Of a DNA stretch of 46,894 bases, positions 8,897 through 18,167 are shown piece by piece (the stretch's first letter is position 1; each line of letters begins with the position of its first letter). This DNA is from Paraburkholderia ribeironis (GTDB taxonomy: Bacteria; Pseudomonadota; Gammaproteobacteria; Burkholderiales; Burkholderiaceae). The translations under genes were made by a program, and so were the position numbers. The notes under the pieces are model-generated. The model saw only the letters and a list, made by a program, of their open reading frames with translations. It ran no database searches and was not told the DNA's origin. The DNA lies in the NCBI RefSeq assembly GCF_900019265.1, contig NZ_CYGX02000049.1, forward strand, positions 1 through 46,894, given 5' to 3'.

Positions 8897-9119
8897 GTAG
8901 CGTGGCGCCTGACGGCGCGGCCGCCACGGTCGCACGCATCAGGCAGGCGGGGACCGGCCAGACGCATCTGGCGTGGCCGGCACTCGCCCGTTCGCCGCCT
9001 TTTACGCGCAGCTCTTTTACGCGCAGCTTTTTGCGACCATTCACGCGCGTTTGAACGCACTGCGCGCCTCGCGGGTTTGCATCGACCAGTCGCCCGCCGA
9101 CGTATCAAGGAGAGCTTCA

Positions 9120-10304
9120 ATGGGTGTCGCCGACCTCTTCCATCCCCATCAACGCAAGCAGCCACCGTCCGATCCGCAGAATCCGTCTGGACCGGCTGCG
9201 GCCGCGCCGTCCGTTGCCGACGACGAGCGCGTGCGCCGGGAATCGTGGTTCCGGCATCTGCTCAATCGCCCGGAATTCGCGGCGTTGGCGGGCACCGCCA
9301 TGGTGTTCATCGTGTTCGGCGTGACGGCCGGCAACTCCGGGATGTTCAACCTCGACGGCGTGATGAACTGGTCGCAGGTCGCGGCCTATCTGGGTCTGAT
9401 CTCGGTCGGCGCGTGCGTGCTGATGATCGCCGGCGAATTCGATCTGTCGATCGGCTCGATGATCGGCTTTGCCGGCATGATGGTCGCGCTGCCGACCATG
9501 TATTTCCACTGGCCGATCTGGCTTGCCATCGTGTTCGCGTTCGTCGGCTCGATGCTGCTCGGCGCACTCAACGGCTATCTCGTGATGCGTACGCGGCTGC
9601 CGTCGTTCATCGTCACGCTCGCGTTCCTGTTCATCCTGCGCGGACTCACGCTGGCGCTCTCGGTGATGTTCGCCGATCGCACGATCATCTCCGGCGTCGG
9701 CGACGTCGCGCGGCATGACTGGCTGGCCCACACGCTGTTCCAGGGGGTCGCGTTCCGGGGTCTGTTCGTCTGGCTCGGCCACATCGGTGTGGTGAAAATG
9801 CTCGACAACGGCCTGCCGCTCGTCCCGGGTATTCCCAAGGTGCTGCTGTGGTGGCTCGCGCTCGCCATCGTCTGCGGCTTCACGCTGGCGAGAACCCGCT
9901 TCGGCAACTGGATCTTCGCCGTCGGCGGCGACGCCAACGCGGCCAAGAACGTCGGCGTGCCCGTGCGGCGCGTGAAGATCTCGCTGTTCGTGCTGACCGC
10001 GTTCTGCGCGTGCCTGTATGCGGTGCTGCAAGTGTGCGACATCGGTTCGGCCGCGGCCGACCGCGGTCTGCAGGCGGAATTCGAAGCGATCATCGCCGCG
10101 GTGATCGGCGGCACGCTCCTCACCGGCGGCTATGGCTCGGTGGTCGGCGCATGCTTTGGCGCGCTGATCTTCGGCGTGGTGCAGATCGGCATCACCTACA
10201 CCAATGTGGATTCGGACTGGTTCCGGGTGTTCCTTGGCGTCATGCTGCTGTTCGCCGTGCTGTTCAACCACTACGTGCGCAGCCGCGTCGCGGCATCCCG
10301 CTAA
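9120..10304 (+). CDS. Sugar (inositol) ABC transporter permease
   Basis: CUT2-family inner-membrane permease (RbsC/FrcC-like), 394 residues, with about ten hydrophobic segments after a polar N-terminal tail of about 60 residues. The family signature G-G-x-x-L-x-G-G-x-G-x-x-x-G-x-x-x-G-A appears near residues 335-353. The ATG at 9120 follows AAGGAGAGC. An upstream in-frame extension is rejected because it is low-complexity and contains two copies of a 15-bp direct repeat (8999-9013 and 9014-9028). The 223-bp gap after the binding-protein gene may hold an attenuating structure, which often gives binding proteins higher expression than their permeases. Confidence 0.93.
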   Translation: MGVADLFHPHQRKQPPSDPQNPSGPAAAAPSVADDERVRRESWFRHLLNRPEFAALAGTAMVFIVFGVTAGNSGMFNLDGVMNWSQVAAYLGLISVGACVLMIAGEFDLSIGSMIGFAGMMVALPTMYFHWPIWLAIVFAFVGSMLLGALNGYLVMRTRLPSFIVTLAFLFILRGLTLALSVMFADRTIISGVGDVARHDWLAHTLFQGVAFRGLFVWLGHIGVVKMLDNGLPLVPGIPKVLLWWLALAIVCGFTLARTRFGNWIFAVGGDANAAKNVGVPVRRVKISLFVLTAFCACLYAVLQVCDIGSAAADRGLQAEFEAIIAAVIGGTLLTGGYGSVVGACFGALIFGVVQIGITYTNVDSDWFRVFLGVMLLFAVLFNHYVRSRVAASR

Positions 10305-10325
10305 GGCAAGGAGTACAAGGAGTTC

Positions 10326-11135
10326 ATGATGACCGCTCCCGAACAGACCGAAGGCGACTACATCCTGTCGCTCGAAAACGTCAGCCGTTATTTCGGCAAC
10401 ATCATTGCGCTCAAGGACGTCACGATCCGCCTCAAACGCGGCGAAGTGCATTGCCTGCTCGGCGACAACGGCGCCGGCAAGTCGACCCTGATCAAGACGC
10501 TCGCGGGCGTGCACCAGCCGAGCGAAGGCATCTACCGGGTAGACGGCAAGCCCGTGCACTTCACGTCGCCCAAGGACGCGCTCGATCTCGGCATCGCGAC
10601 CGTCTACCAGGATCTGGCGCTGGTGCCGCTGCTGTCCGTCGCGCGCAATTTCTTCATGGGACGCGAACCGCAAAAGAAGCTGTTCGGCTTCATCAACGTG
10701 ATGGATATCGATCAGTGCGCGACTACCTCGCGCGACAAGCTCGCCGAAATGGGCATCAACGTGCGCGACCCGCATCAGCCGATCGGCACGATGTCCGGCG
10801 GCGAGCGGCAGTGTCTCGCGATCGCGCGGGCAATCCACTTCGGCGCGCGTGTGCTGATTCTCGACGAACCGACCGCCGCGCTCGGCGTGAAGCAGAGCTT
10901 CAACGTGCTGAAGCTGATCCACAAGGCGCGCGCCAAAGGCATCTCGGTGATTTTCATCACGCACAACGTGCACCACGCGTATCCGATCGGCGATTCGTTC
11001 ACGCTGCTCAATCGCGGCAGGTCCATGGGCACATTCACCAAGGAGACCATCAGCAAGGATCAGGTGCTCGACATGATGGCCGGCGGCGCCGAGATGCAGA
11101 AGATGATCGGCGAACTCGAAGGCGCGACGATCTGA
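10326..11135 (+). CDS. Sugar (inositol) ABC transporter ATP-binding protein
   Basis: Single-cassette ATPase of 269 residues. Walker A GDNGAGKST is at 46-54, the Q-loop is near Q95, the signature SGGERQ at 157-162 and Walker B ILDEP at 178-182. Unlike the double-cassette RbsA/XylG proteins it has only one nucleotide-binding domain, as in the FrcA type, so a homodimer would drive the transporter. AAGGAG occurs twice just upstream (about 10308 and 10317). The gene sits 21 bp after the permease and 66 bp before iolC, so it belongs to the inositol operon. Confidence 0.93.
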   Translation: MMTAPEQTEGDYILSLENVSRYFGNIIALKDVTIRLKRGEVHCLLGDNGAGKSTLIKTLAGVHQPSEGIYRVDGKPVHFTSPKDALDLGIATVYQDLALVPLLSVARNFFMGREPQKKLFGFINVMDIDQCATTSRDKLAEMGINVRDPHQPIGTMSGGERQCLAIARAIHFGARVLILDEPTAALGVKQSFNVLKLIHKARAKGISVIFITHNVHHAYPIGDSFTLLNRGRSMGTFTKETISKDQVLDMMAGGAEMQKMIGELEGATI

Positions 11136-11201
11136 CCGATTCGCGCGGAAGCGCCGGCGCTTGCGTAGCCGGCGACCGCGCCCAGCTATTCAGGACTATT
11201 C

Positions 11202-13253
11202 ATGGATCATTCCAGCACCTCCAGCGACACTCCGCCGGTCCCCGCGTCGGGTTTTGCGACCGGCGGCCGCTTCGCGCCGGGCCGCAACCGCGACATCATC
11301 TGCCTCGGCCGCCTCGCCGTCGATCTGTACGCGCAGCAGGTCGGCGCGCGGCTCGAAGACGTGTCGAGCTTCGCGAAGTATCTCGGCGGTTCGTCGGCGA
11401 ACATCGCGTTCGGCTGTGCGCGGCTCGGGCTCGCGTCGGCGATGCTCACGCGGGTCGGCAACGACCACATGGGGCGCTTTCTCACCGAAACGCTGACCCG
11501 CGAAGGTTGCGACGTCAGCCACGTGCGGGTCGACCAGCAACGGCTGACCGCGCTGGTGCTGCTCGGCCTGAAAGACCGCGACACGTTCCCGCTGATCTTC
11601 TACCGTGAAAACTGCGCGGATATGGCGATCGACGAAGCCGATTTCGACGAGGCATTCATTGCGTCGGCCAAAGCGCTGCTGATCACCGGCACGCACTTCT
11701 CCACCGAGCAGGTGAATCGCACGAGCCGCCGCGCGCTCGACTACGCACGCGGCAATCAGGTGCGCACCGTGCTCGACATCGACTATCGGCCGGTGTTGTG
11801 GGGACTCACGGGCAAAGCGGACGGCGAGACCCGCTTCGTCGCGAGCGAAGGCGTCAGCGCGCATTTGCAGCGCATCCTGCCGTGGTTCGATCTGGTGATC
11901 GGCACTGAAGAAGAGTTCCGCATCGCCGGCGGCAAGACCGAGCTGCTCGACGCGCTCACGATGGTGCGCGCCGTGACGCCGGCCACGCTGGTCCTCAAGC
12001 GCGGACCGCTGGGCTGCCAGATCATCGACGGCAAGGTGCCTGCCTCGCTCGACGACATCCCGATTCACGGCGGCGTGCAGGTCGAGGTGCTGAACGTGCT
12101 CGGCGCGGGCGACGCGTTCGCGTCGGGCTTTCTGTCCGGATGGCTGCGCGATCAGCCGCTCGAAGCGTGCGCGCGTGCCGCGAACGCGAGCGGCGCGCTG
12201 GTGGTGTCGCGGCACGGTTGCGCGCCGGCCATGCCGACCTCGGCCGAGCTCGACTACTTCCTGCGCGAAGCGCAAGCCGATCCACAACGGATGCGCCGCC
12301 CGGATCGCGACGCGACGCTCGCGCGACTGCATCGCGTCTCGCCGGCCCGCAAATCATGGCGCGAAGTGCTCGGCTTCGCGTTCGACCATCGCAACCAGTT
12401 CTTCGAACTCGCGCAGCAAACCGGCGCCGACGAAGCCCGCATCGCGCGCCTGAAAGGCCTGTTCGTCGAAGCCGTCGCGCAGACCGAAAGCGCGTTGGGC
12501 TTGCAAAATCGCATCGGTGTACTGATCGATGACCGCTACGGCCAGGATGCGCTGAACGCCGCCACCGGCCGCGGCTGGTGGGTCGGCCGCCCGGTCGAGT
12601 TGCCGGGCTCGGTGCCGCTGGTGTTCGATCATGGCCGCTCGATCGGCACGTCGCTGATCGCGTGGCCGCTCGAACATGTGGTCAAGTGCCTCGTGCAGTT
12701 CCATCCCGACGAACCCATCGAACAACGACTCGAACAGGAAGCCCAGTTGCGTGCGCTATACGACGCGACGCAGGCAAGCGGCCATGAACTGCTGCTCGAA
12801 GTGATTCCGCCGAAGCACGCGCATCTGTCGCAAGCGCCGGACGTCGTCTATCGCGCGTTGAAGCGCCTGTACAACATCGGCATCTATCCCGAGTGGTGGA
12901 AGCTCGAACCGATGAACGCGGCGCAATGGCAGGCTATCGATGCGCTGATCGCCGAACGTGATCCCTATTGCCGCGGCGTGGTGCTGCTCGGTTTGTCGGC
13001 CGGCGTCGAGCAACTGGCCGAGGGTTTTCGTGCGGCCGCGCAATCGGCCACGTGCCGCGGCTTCACGGTGGGCCGCACGATCTTCCACGAGCCGAGCCAT
13101 GCGTGGCTGGCCGGCGAAATCGGCGACGACGAACTGATCGCACGCGTGCGCCATACCTTCGAAACGCTGATTGCTTCGTGGCACGCAGCGCGTGGCGCGA
13201 GTACCGCGCAATCCGGCGGGTCGAGCAATGTTCATCAGGAGCAGGCGGCATGA
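11202..13253 (+). CDS. iolC: 5-dehydro-2-deoxygluconokinase fused to DUF2090 (aldolase-like) domain
   Basis: Fused protein of 683 residues. The N-terminal half (about 30-340) is a PfkB/ribokinase-type IolC kinase with the GGSSANIAFG substrate loop (62-71) and the anion-hole/catalytic motif GAGDAF at 301-306 (Asp304). The C-terminal half (about 350-665) is DUF2090, related to class I aldolases of the IolJ/LacD type. Such fusions are usually annotated as combining phosphorylation of 5-dehydro-2-deoxy-gluconate with cleavage of the product to dihydroxyacetone phosphate and malonate semialdehyde. No separate iolJ is seen nearby, which fits a bifunctional role. The ATG at 11202 begins a Ser/Thr-rich tail; iolD starts 4 bp after the stop. 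Confidence 0.9.
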   Translation: MDHSSTSSDTPPVPASGFATGGRFAPGRNRDIICLGRLAVDLYAQQVGARLEDVSSFAKYLGGSSANIAFGCARLGLASAMLTRVGNDHMGRFLTETLTREGCDVSHVRVDQQRLTALVLLGLKDRDTFPLIFYRENCADMAIDEADFDEAFIASAKALLITGTHFSTEQVNRTSRRALDYARGNQVRTVLDIDYRPVLWGLTGKADGETRFVASEGVSAHLQRILPWFDLVIGTEEEFRIAGGKTELLDALTMVRAVTPATLVLKRGPLGCQIIDGKVPASLDDIPIHGGVQVEVLNVLGAGDAFASGFLSGWLRDQPLEACARAANASGALVVSRHGCAPAMPTSAELDYFLREAQADPQRMRRPDRDATLARLHRVSPARKSWREVLGFAFDHRNQFFELAQQTGADEARIARLKGLFVEAVAQTESALGLQNRIGVLIDDRYGQDALNAATGRGWWVGRPVELPGSVPLVFDHGRSIGTSLIAWPLEHVVKCLVQFHPDEPIEQRLEQEAQLRALYDATQASGHELLLEVIPPKHAHLSQAPDVVYRALKRLYNIGIYPEWWKLEPMNAAQWQAIDALIAERDPYCRGVVLLGLSAGVEQLAEGFRAAAQSATCRGFTVGRTIFHEPSHAWLAGEIGDDELIARVRHTFETLIASWHAARGASTAQSGGSSNVHQEQAA

Positions 13254-13256
13254 ATC

Positions 13257-15251
13257 ATGCACATCATGCATCACAGTGCGCCGTCCGCCGACGACGCCAC
13301 CCCAGCGCGCACAACAGCCGGCACTGTCCGCCTGACCACCGCCCAGGCGCTGGTGCGCTATATCGCCGCGCAACGTGTGGCGACCGAAGACGGCAACGGC
13401 ACTGAGCCGCTGTTCGGCGGCGTGTTCGCGATCTTCGGCCACGGCAACGTGGCGGGCATGGGCGAAGCCCTGTACCAGCATCGCGACGAACTGCCCACTT
13501 TGCGCGCCCATAACGAGCAGGCGATGGCGCATAGCGCGATTGCGTACGCAAAGGCGCATTTGCGCCGCCGCATGATGGCCGTCACGACGTCGATCGGACC
13601 CGGCGCCACGAATCTGCTGACGGCGGCGGCGCTCGCGCATGTGAACCGTCTGCCGGTGCTGCTGCTGCCGGGCGACATCTTCGTGTCGCGTGCGCCCGAT
13701 CCGGTGCTGCAACAGCTCGAGGATTTCAACGATGGCGGCGTGTCCGCCAATGACGCGTTCAAACCTGTCTCGCGCTACTTCGATCGCATCGTTCATCCGG
13801 CGCAATTGCTGAGCGCGTTGCCGCGCGCCGTGCGCGTGCTGACCGACGCCGCGTTGTGCGGGCCAGTCACGCTCGCGTTGCCGCAGGACGTGCAAGCGCA
13901 TGCATGGGATTTCCCGGTGGATTTCTTTACGCCGCGCGTCGTGCGGTTTCATACGCCCGCGCCGCGTGTCGACGAGATCGACGCCGCCTGCGCGCGCTTG
14001 CGGCACGCGAAGCGGCCGCTGATCGTCGCGGGCGGCGGCGTGCTCTATGGGCGCGCCACCGATGCCTTGCACCGCTTCGCGACCACGCACGGCGTGCCGG
14101 TCGCGGAGACCCAGGCCGGCAAGAGTTCGCTCGCGTGGAACGATCCGCTGAACGCCGGTGCGTTGGGCGTGACGGGCTCGCCCGCGGCGAACGCGCTCGC
14201 GCACGACGCCGACTGCGTGCTGGCAATCGGCACGCGCCTGCAGGACTTCACCACCGGTTCGAACACGCTGTTCACGCAGGCCGACGTGGTTGCGATCAAC
14301 GCGAACGCGTTCGACGGTCTCAAGCATCGTGCGCTGGTCGTCGAAGCGGACGCGCGGCTCGCGCTCGATGCACTCGCCGAGCCGCTGCATGGATGGCATG
14401 CGGACCGCCCATGGACCGCACGCGCGCACAAGCTCGCGGCCGGCTGGCGCGATACGGTGAACACGCTCACGCATGCGCCGCAACGCGATGCCGTGCTGCC
14501 TTACGAGGGCGACGTGATCGGCGCGGTGCAGCGTTCCAGCGCGCATTCCGCGACGGACGACATCGTCGTGTGCGCGGCCGGCACGTTGCCCGCCGAATTG
14601 CACAAGCTGTGGCGCGCTGGCAGACCTGGGGCCTATCACGTCGAGTACGGCTATTCGTGCATGGGCTACGAGATTGCCGGCGGACTCGGCGTGAAACTTG
14701 CGCGGCCCACGCGTGAGGTGATCGTGATGGTCGGCGACGGCAGTTATCTGATGATGAACAGCGAGATCGCGACCTCGGTGATGCTCGGCGCCAAGCTGAT
14801 CGTCGTGGTGCTCGACAACCGCGGCTTTGGCTGCATCAACCGCCTGCAGCAGGCCTGCGGCGGCGCGCCGTTCAACAACCTGCTCGACGACTGCGTGCAA
14901 GCGCCCACCGGCGCGCCGCGCATCGATTTTGCCGCGCACGCGCGCTCGCTTGGCGCACAGGCCGAGCACGTCGACCATATCGCGGGACTCGAAGCCGCGT
15001 TGCAGCGCGCACGCGCGGCCGATCGCACCTACGTCATCAGCATCGACACCGACCCGGCCCGCACCACCGACGACGGCGGCTGGTGGTGGGAAGTCGCGGT
15101 GCCCGAAGTTTCCACGCGCGACACGGTGCGCGCCGCACGCGCGAAATACGATGCGCAGCTCGCGGCGCGCGCCGATCCGGCAGCGTCTTCGGGCAATGAC
15201 ACCGGCCATGTCGCCCACCCCACGCACGCCGCCCGCACCGACAACGAATGA
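13257..15251 (+). CDS. iolD: 3D-(3,5/4)-trihydroxycyclohexane-1,2-dione hydrolase
   Basis: ThDP-dependent ring-opening hydrolase of the acetolactate synthase superfamily, 664 residues. The catalytic Glu is in H-N-E-Q-A-M (Glu87). The ThDP/metal motif runs from GDG (493-495) to L-D-N (519-521). The domain order is Pyr, middle, then PP. It converts the dione made by IolE into 5-deoxy-glucuronate. The ATG at 13257 is closest to AGGAG (13237-13241), though spacing is long; a second ATG is at 13266. The family core starts near T-V-R-L-T-T-A-Q-A-L, so the first 20 residues are an extra tail. The C-terminal 30 residues are low-complexity. Confidence 0.93.
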   Translation: MHIMHHSAPSADDATPARTTAGTVRLTTAQALVRYIAAQRVATEDGNGTEPLFGGVFAIFGHGNVAGMGEALYQHRDELPTLRAHNEQAMAHSAIAYAKAHLRRRMMAVTTSIGPGATNLLTAAALAHVNRLPVLLLPGDIFVSRAPDPVLQQLEDFNDGGVSANDAFKPVSRYFDRIVHPAQLLSALPRAVRVLTDAALCGPVTLALPQDVQAHAWDFPVDFFTPRVVRFHTPAPRVDEIDAACARLRHAKRPLIVAGGGVLYGRATDALHRFATTHGVPVAETQAGKSSLAWNDPLNAGALGVTGSPAANALAHDADCVLAIGTRLQDFTTGSNTLFTQADVVAINANAFDGLKHRALVVEADARLALDALAEPLHGWHADRPWTARAHKLAAGWRDTVNTLTHAPQRDAVLPYEGDVIGAVQRSSAHSATDDIVVCAAGTLPAELHKLWRAGRPGAYHVEYGYSCMGYEIAGGLGVKLARPTREVIVMVGDGSYLMMNSEIATSVMLGAKLIVVVLDNRGFGCINRLQQACGGAPFNNLLDDCVQAPTGAPRIDFAAHARSLGAQAEHVDHIAGLEAALQRARAADRTYVISIDTDPARTTDDGGWWWEVAVPEVSTRDTVRAARAKYDAQLAARADPAASSGNDTGHVAHPTHAARTDNE

Positions 15252-15261
15252 GGATGCTCGC

Positions 15262-16188
15262 ATGACTGCTTTCGACGTACGTATCGGCATCAACCCGTTG
15301 TCATGGATGAACGACGATCTGCCGTCGCTGGGTGGCGAGACGCCGCTCGACGTGGCGCTGACGGAGGGTCGCAAGATCGGCTACGAGGGCTTCGAACTCG
15401 GCAACAAATTTCCGCGCGAGCCGCAGGCATTGAAGACGCTGCTCGCGCAATACGATCTCGCGCTGGTGTCCGGCTGGTATTCGGGACGCCTCGCGCGGCG
15501 CAGCGTCGAAGAGGAGATCGCGTCGGTCGGCCCGCATCTCGAACTGCTCGCGCAAAACGGCGCGACGGTGATGGTCTATGGCGAAGTCGCCGATTCGATT
15601 CAGGGCGCGCCGCAGCCGCTCTATCAACGACCGCGCTTTTTCAGCGACGCCCAATGGGCCGCATACGCGGCGCGTGTCGACGAATTCGCGCGTTATACGC
15701 GAAGCCACGGCGTGCGGCTTGCGTATCATCACCATATGGGCGCTTACGTCGAAACGCCGGCCGACGTCGATCAACTGATGGCGCGCACCACCGACGCCGT
15801 CGGCCTGCTGTTCGACGCCGGGCACATCACATTCGCCGGCGGCGATCCGCTGGCGGTGCTCGACAAACATATCGCGCGTGTGTGCCACGTGCATTGCAAG
15901 GACGTTCGCCCCGTCGTGATGAAACTGGCGCGCAACCGCAACTGGAGCTTTCTCGATGCGGTGATCGCCGGCGCCTTCACGGTGCCCGGTGACGGCGCGG
16001 TCGATTTTCCGGCGCTGATCGCCCGCCTGAAGCGGCATGGCTATCGCGGCTGGCTGGTGGTCGAAGCGGAACAGGACCCGGTGGTGGCGCCGTCGTTCGA
16101 GTATGCGCAGAAAGGCTTCATGACTTTGCGGTCGTTGGTCGATGCACCGCCCGACACCGCGGACCGTAACGTGCAGGAGGCAGTATGA
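15262..16188 (+). CDS. iolE: Myo-inosose-2 dehydratase
   Basis: Dehydrates 2-keto-myo-inositol to the trihydroxycyclohexane-dione. The protein is 308 residues with the xylose-isomerase-like TIM barrel of the IolE/AP-endonuclease-2 group. The N-terminus reads V-R-I-G-I-N-P-L-S-W, a family hallmark. Metal-binding Glu, Asp and His residues are visible in Y-H-H-H-M-G-A-Y (about 154-161) and D-A-G-H (about 185-188), followed by C-H-V-H-C-K-D and E-A-E-Q-D-P near the end. The frame is open upstream inside iolD, but the ATG at 15262, 10 bp after the iolD stop, is right. It overlaps iolB by 4 bp (ATGA). Confidence 0.95.
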   Translation: MTAFDVRIGINPLSWMNDDLPSLGGETPLDVALTEGRKIGYEGFELGNKFPREPQALKTLLAQYDLALVSGWYSGRLARRSVEEEIASVGPHLELLAQNGATVMVYGEVADSIQGAPQPLYQRPRFFSDAQWAAYAARVDEFARYTRSHGVRLAYHHHMGAYVETPADVDQLMARTTDAVGLLFDAGHITFAGGDPLAVLDKHIARVCHVHCKDVRPVVMKLARNRNWSFLDAVIAGAFTVPGDGAVDFPALIARLKRHGYRGWLVVEAEQDPVVAPSFEYAQKGFMTLRSLVDAPPDTADRNVQEAV

Positions 16189-16985
16189 GTCTATTGGTGA
16201 AGGCGCAGCGCGAAGGCCAGACGATCGCGCGAGTGACGCCGCAGTCGGCATGCTGGCGCTATGTGGGATTCGCCGCGTACCGGCTGGGCACGAGCGAAGT
16301 CGTGCACGTGTTCGAGCCGTCGCGCGAGGTATGCATCGTCGTGCTCACCGGCACGGTGGATGTCGAAACCGCCGACGCCCGCTGGACCTCGCTGGGTTCA
16401 CGCGACAGCGTGTTCGAGGACGCCGCCCCGTATGCGGTGTATCTGCCGCCCAACGTGCGCGCGACGGTGCGCGCTTGCCGCGATGCGGAGCTCGGCGTGG
16501 CGAGCGCGCCGGCCAAAGGCGAGTATCCGGCACGTCTGATCGAACCGGCCACGATGAAGCGCTCGACGCGCGGCAAAGGGCTAAATACGCGCTACGTCTG
16601 CGATATTCTTGCGCAGACCGAACCCGCCGAATCGCTGCTGGTGGTTGAGGTTAGAACGCCTGGCGGACATGCTTCGAGTTATCCGCCGCACAAGCACGAC
16701 ACCGACAACGTGCCGCACGAGAGCGCGCTGGAGGAGACTTACTATCACCGACTCAATCCGCCGCAAGGTTTCGCGTTCCAGCGCGTGTACACGGATACGC
16801 GCGACATCGACGAGTCGATGGCCGTGGAGAATCACGACGTCGTGATGGTGCCGCGCGGCTATCATCCGGTGGTCGTGCCGTACGGGTATGACTCGTACTA
16901 TCTGAACGTGATGGCGGGCGCGCAACGGGTCTGGCATTTCCGCAATGACCCGGCGCACGAATGGATCATTAATAAGGATGCCTGA
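16185..16985 (+). CDS. iolB: 5-deoxy-glucuronate isomerase
   Basis: Bicupin isomerase of the KduI/IolB family, 266 residues, converting 5-deoxy-glucuronate to 5-dehydro-2-deoxy-gluconate, the substrate of IolC. Metal-site residues are seen in S-S-Y-P-P-H-K-H-D (about 161-169), the acidic E-E-T-Y-Y-H segment, and H-P-V-V-V-P-Y-G-Y-D near residue 228. It is the last gene of the iol operon, coupled to iolE by a 4-bp overlap. iolA (methylmalonate semialdehyde dehydrogenase) is not in this window and must be supplied from elsewhere. Confidence 0.95.
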   Translation: MSLLVKAQREGQTIARVTPQSACWRYVGFAAYRLGTSEVVHVFEPSREVCIVVLTGTVDVETADARWTSLGSRDSVFEDAAPYAVYLPPNVRATVRACRDAELGVASAPAKGEYPARLIEPATMKRSTRGKGLNTRYVCDILAQTEPAESLLVVEVRTPGGHASSYPPHKHDTDNVPHESALEETYYHRLNPPQGFAFQRVYTDTRDIDESMAVENHDVVMVPRGYHPVVVPYGYDSYYLNVMAGAQRVWHFRNDPAHEWIINKDA

Positions 16986-17045
16986 CGACACATCCTGCAG
17001 GGATTCGAGCGTTCGCGACAATAACAATCGGGGGTCGATAACAAC

Positions 17046-17867
17046 ATGCGTGCAATAGCGAGACGAAGGTTCATTTCACTGTCACTGGCCGCATGCGCAG
17101 CCGGCATAGTCGCGTATCGGGCGCGCCCGGGCGGCATCGCCTATGGCAAGGCGTCGCGTCAGCGGCTAGACGTATATGCGCCCGAGTCCCGCACCCGCAC
17201 GAACCACCCCGTCGTCGTGTATTTCTACGGCGGAGGCTGGCAAAGTGGTCATCGCTCGCTGTCGCGAGGAGTCGCGCAAGCGCTCGCCGCGCGAGGCATC
17301 GTAACGATCGCGCCAGATTACCGCATCTATCCGGAGACCGTCTTCCCGGGCTTTCTCGACGACCCTGCTGCCGCCGTGCGCTGGACGCGCGATCATGTGC
17401 GCGAATTCGGCGGCGACAGCGGACGCATTTTCGTGATGGGACATTCTTCCGGCGCGCATATGGCGGCGATGCTCGCGACCGATCCGCGCTATCTGGCCGC
17501 GCACGGCATGTCGAACACCTCGCTGTCCGGGATGATCGGACTCGCGGGTCCATACGCCGCAATTCCGACGAGCGACCCTCACATGGACAGGATCTTTCCG
17601 GCGGCCCTGCGCCAGCGGGCGCTGCCCATCGCGTTCGTCACGGGAAACGAGCCACCGATGTTGCTCGCCGCCGGCACGGCGGATACCGATGTCGATCCGC
17701 ATAACAGTGATCGTTTTGCAGACGCGCTGCGCGCGCATCGCGACGCCGTCGAACTGAAAAAATATCCGGGTTACGGCCACGATACAATCATCGAGTCGTT
17801 TTCGGCGGTGCAGAATACGGCCTCACCGGTTCTGGCCGACGTCATCGCCTTCATCGACGCGCATTAA
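17046..17867 (+). CDS. Alpha/beta hydrolase (esterase), probable Tat-exported lipoprotein
   Basis: Carboxylesterase-like hydrolase of 273 residues. The nucleophile elbow GHSSGA places Ser134, the oxyanion segment YGGGW is at 61-65, and likely triad partners are an Asp in A-D-T-D-V-D-P and a His in G-Y-G-H-D. This pattern fits the hormone-sensitive-lipase/kynurenine-formamidase-like group. The N-terminus R-R-R-F-I-S-L-S-L-A-A-C resembles a twin-arginine signal ending in a lipobox (L-A-A-C, Cys17), suggesting export and lipid anchoring. It starts 60 bp after iolB with only a weak ribosome-binding site, so it may be independent of inositol breakdown. The substrate is unknown. Confidence 0.82.
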   Translation: MRAIARRRFISLSLAACAAGIVAYRARPGGIAYGKASRQRLDVYAPESRTRTNHPVVVYFYGGGWQSGHRSLSRGVAQALAARGIVTIAPDYRIYPETVFPGFLDDPAAAVRWTRDHVREFGGDSGRIFVMGHSSGAHMAAMLATDPRYLAAHGMSNTSLSGMIGLAGPYAAIPTSDPHMDRIFPAALRQRALPIAFVTGNEPPMLLAAGTADTDVDPHNSDRFADALRAHRDAVELKKYPGYGHDTIIESFSAVQNTASPVLADVIAFIDAH

Positions 17868-18100
17868 AGATCCGCTTCGATAATCGGCGCAGAAAGACTG
17901 CGGCTTTCGCCCAGCCGGTGGCCGGTGTCGAAAGCGAAGGCGCCATAGGAGTGTCCCGGTAGCCGATCGGACGAATGTCTCTGGTCAGGAGGAGAGGCAG
18001 CAGCAACCGCATCGCGACGTTGCTGACGAGCGCCTCGGGCTGCGCGCGAACTTCCCCCGCTTGCTCTCAGTGCAATTATCCCTCGCAATGAAATATTAAG
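17868..18100. other. Non-coding stretch before the nucleotidyltransferase
   Basis: No convincing gene lies here. A minus-strand frame of 74 codons (17864-18088) has Arg/Ala-rich composition and no start signal, and is treated as chance. Base composition shifts from GC-rich to AT-richer towards 18090, which I take as the left border of the accessory region. Confidence 0.5.
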
Positions 18101-18158
18101 GTATAAGTTTGACGCATCTCTTTTTATACCCTAACATGAAATTGTAGGGTATAAGGAG
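18101..18158 (+). promoter_or_regulatory. Promoter with palindromic operator
   Basis: A -35-like TTGACG (18109-18114) and -10-like TAACAT (18132-18137) are separated by 17 bp. A perfect inverted repeat, TTATACCCTA (18124-18133) and TAGGGTATAA (18145-18154) with 11 bp between, straddles the -10 box. A third half-site, GGTATAAG, lies at 18100-18107 just before the -35 box. AAGGAG (18153-18158) is the ribosome-binding site, 9 bp before the ATG. The layout suggests repression by a dimeric regulator that is not encoded next door. Confidence 0.72.
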
Positions 18159-18167
18159 TCGCTAGCT

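Noticed and set aside
9117..10976. 619-codon open frame on the minus strand
   Set aside because: It is antisense to the permease and ATPase genes, rich in His/Arg/Asp with no domain, and explained by GC-rich codon bias.
12756..15374. 872-codon open frame on the minus strand
   Set aside because: It is antisense to iolC and iolD, which have clear motifs; the composition is typical of a shadow frame.
17864..18088. Small minus-strand gene before the nucleotidyltransferase
   Set aside because: No ribosome-binding site, Arg/Ala-rich, no motif; not enough to call a gene or an antitoxin partner.
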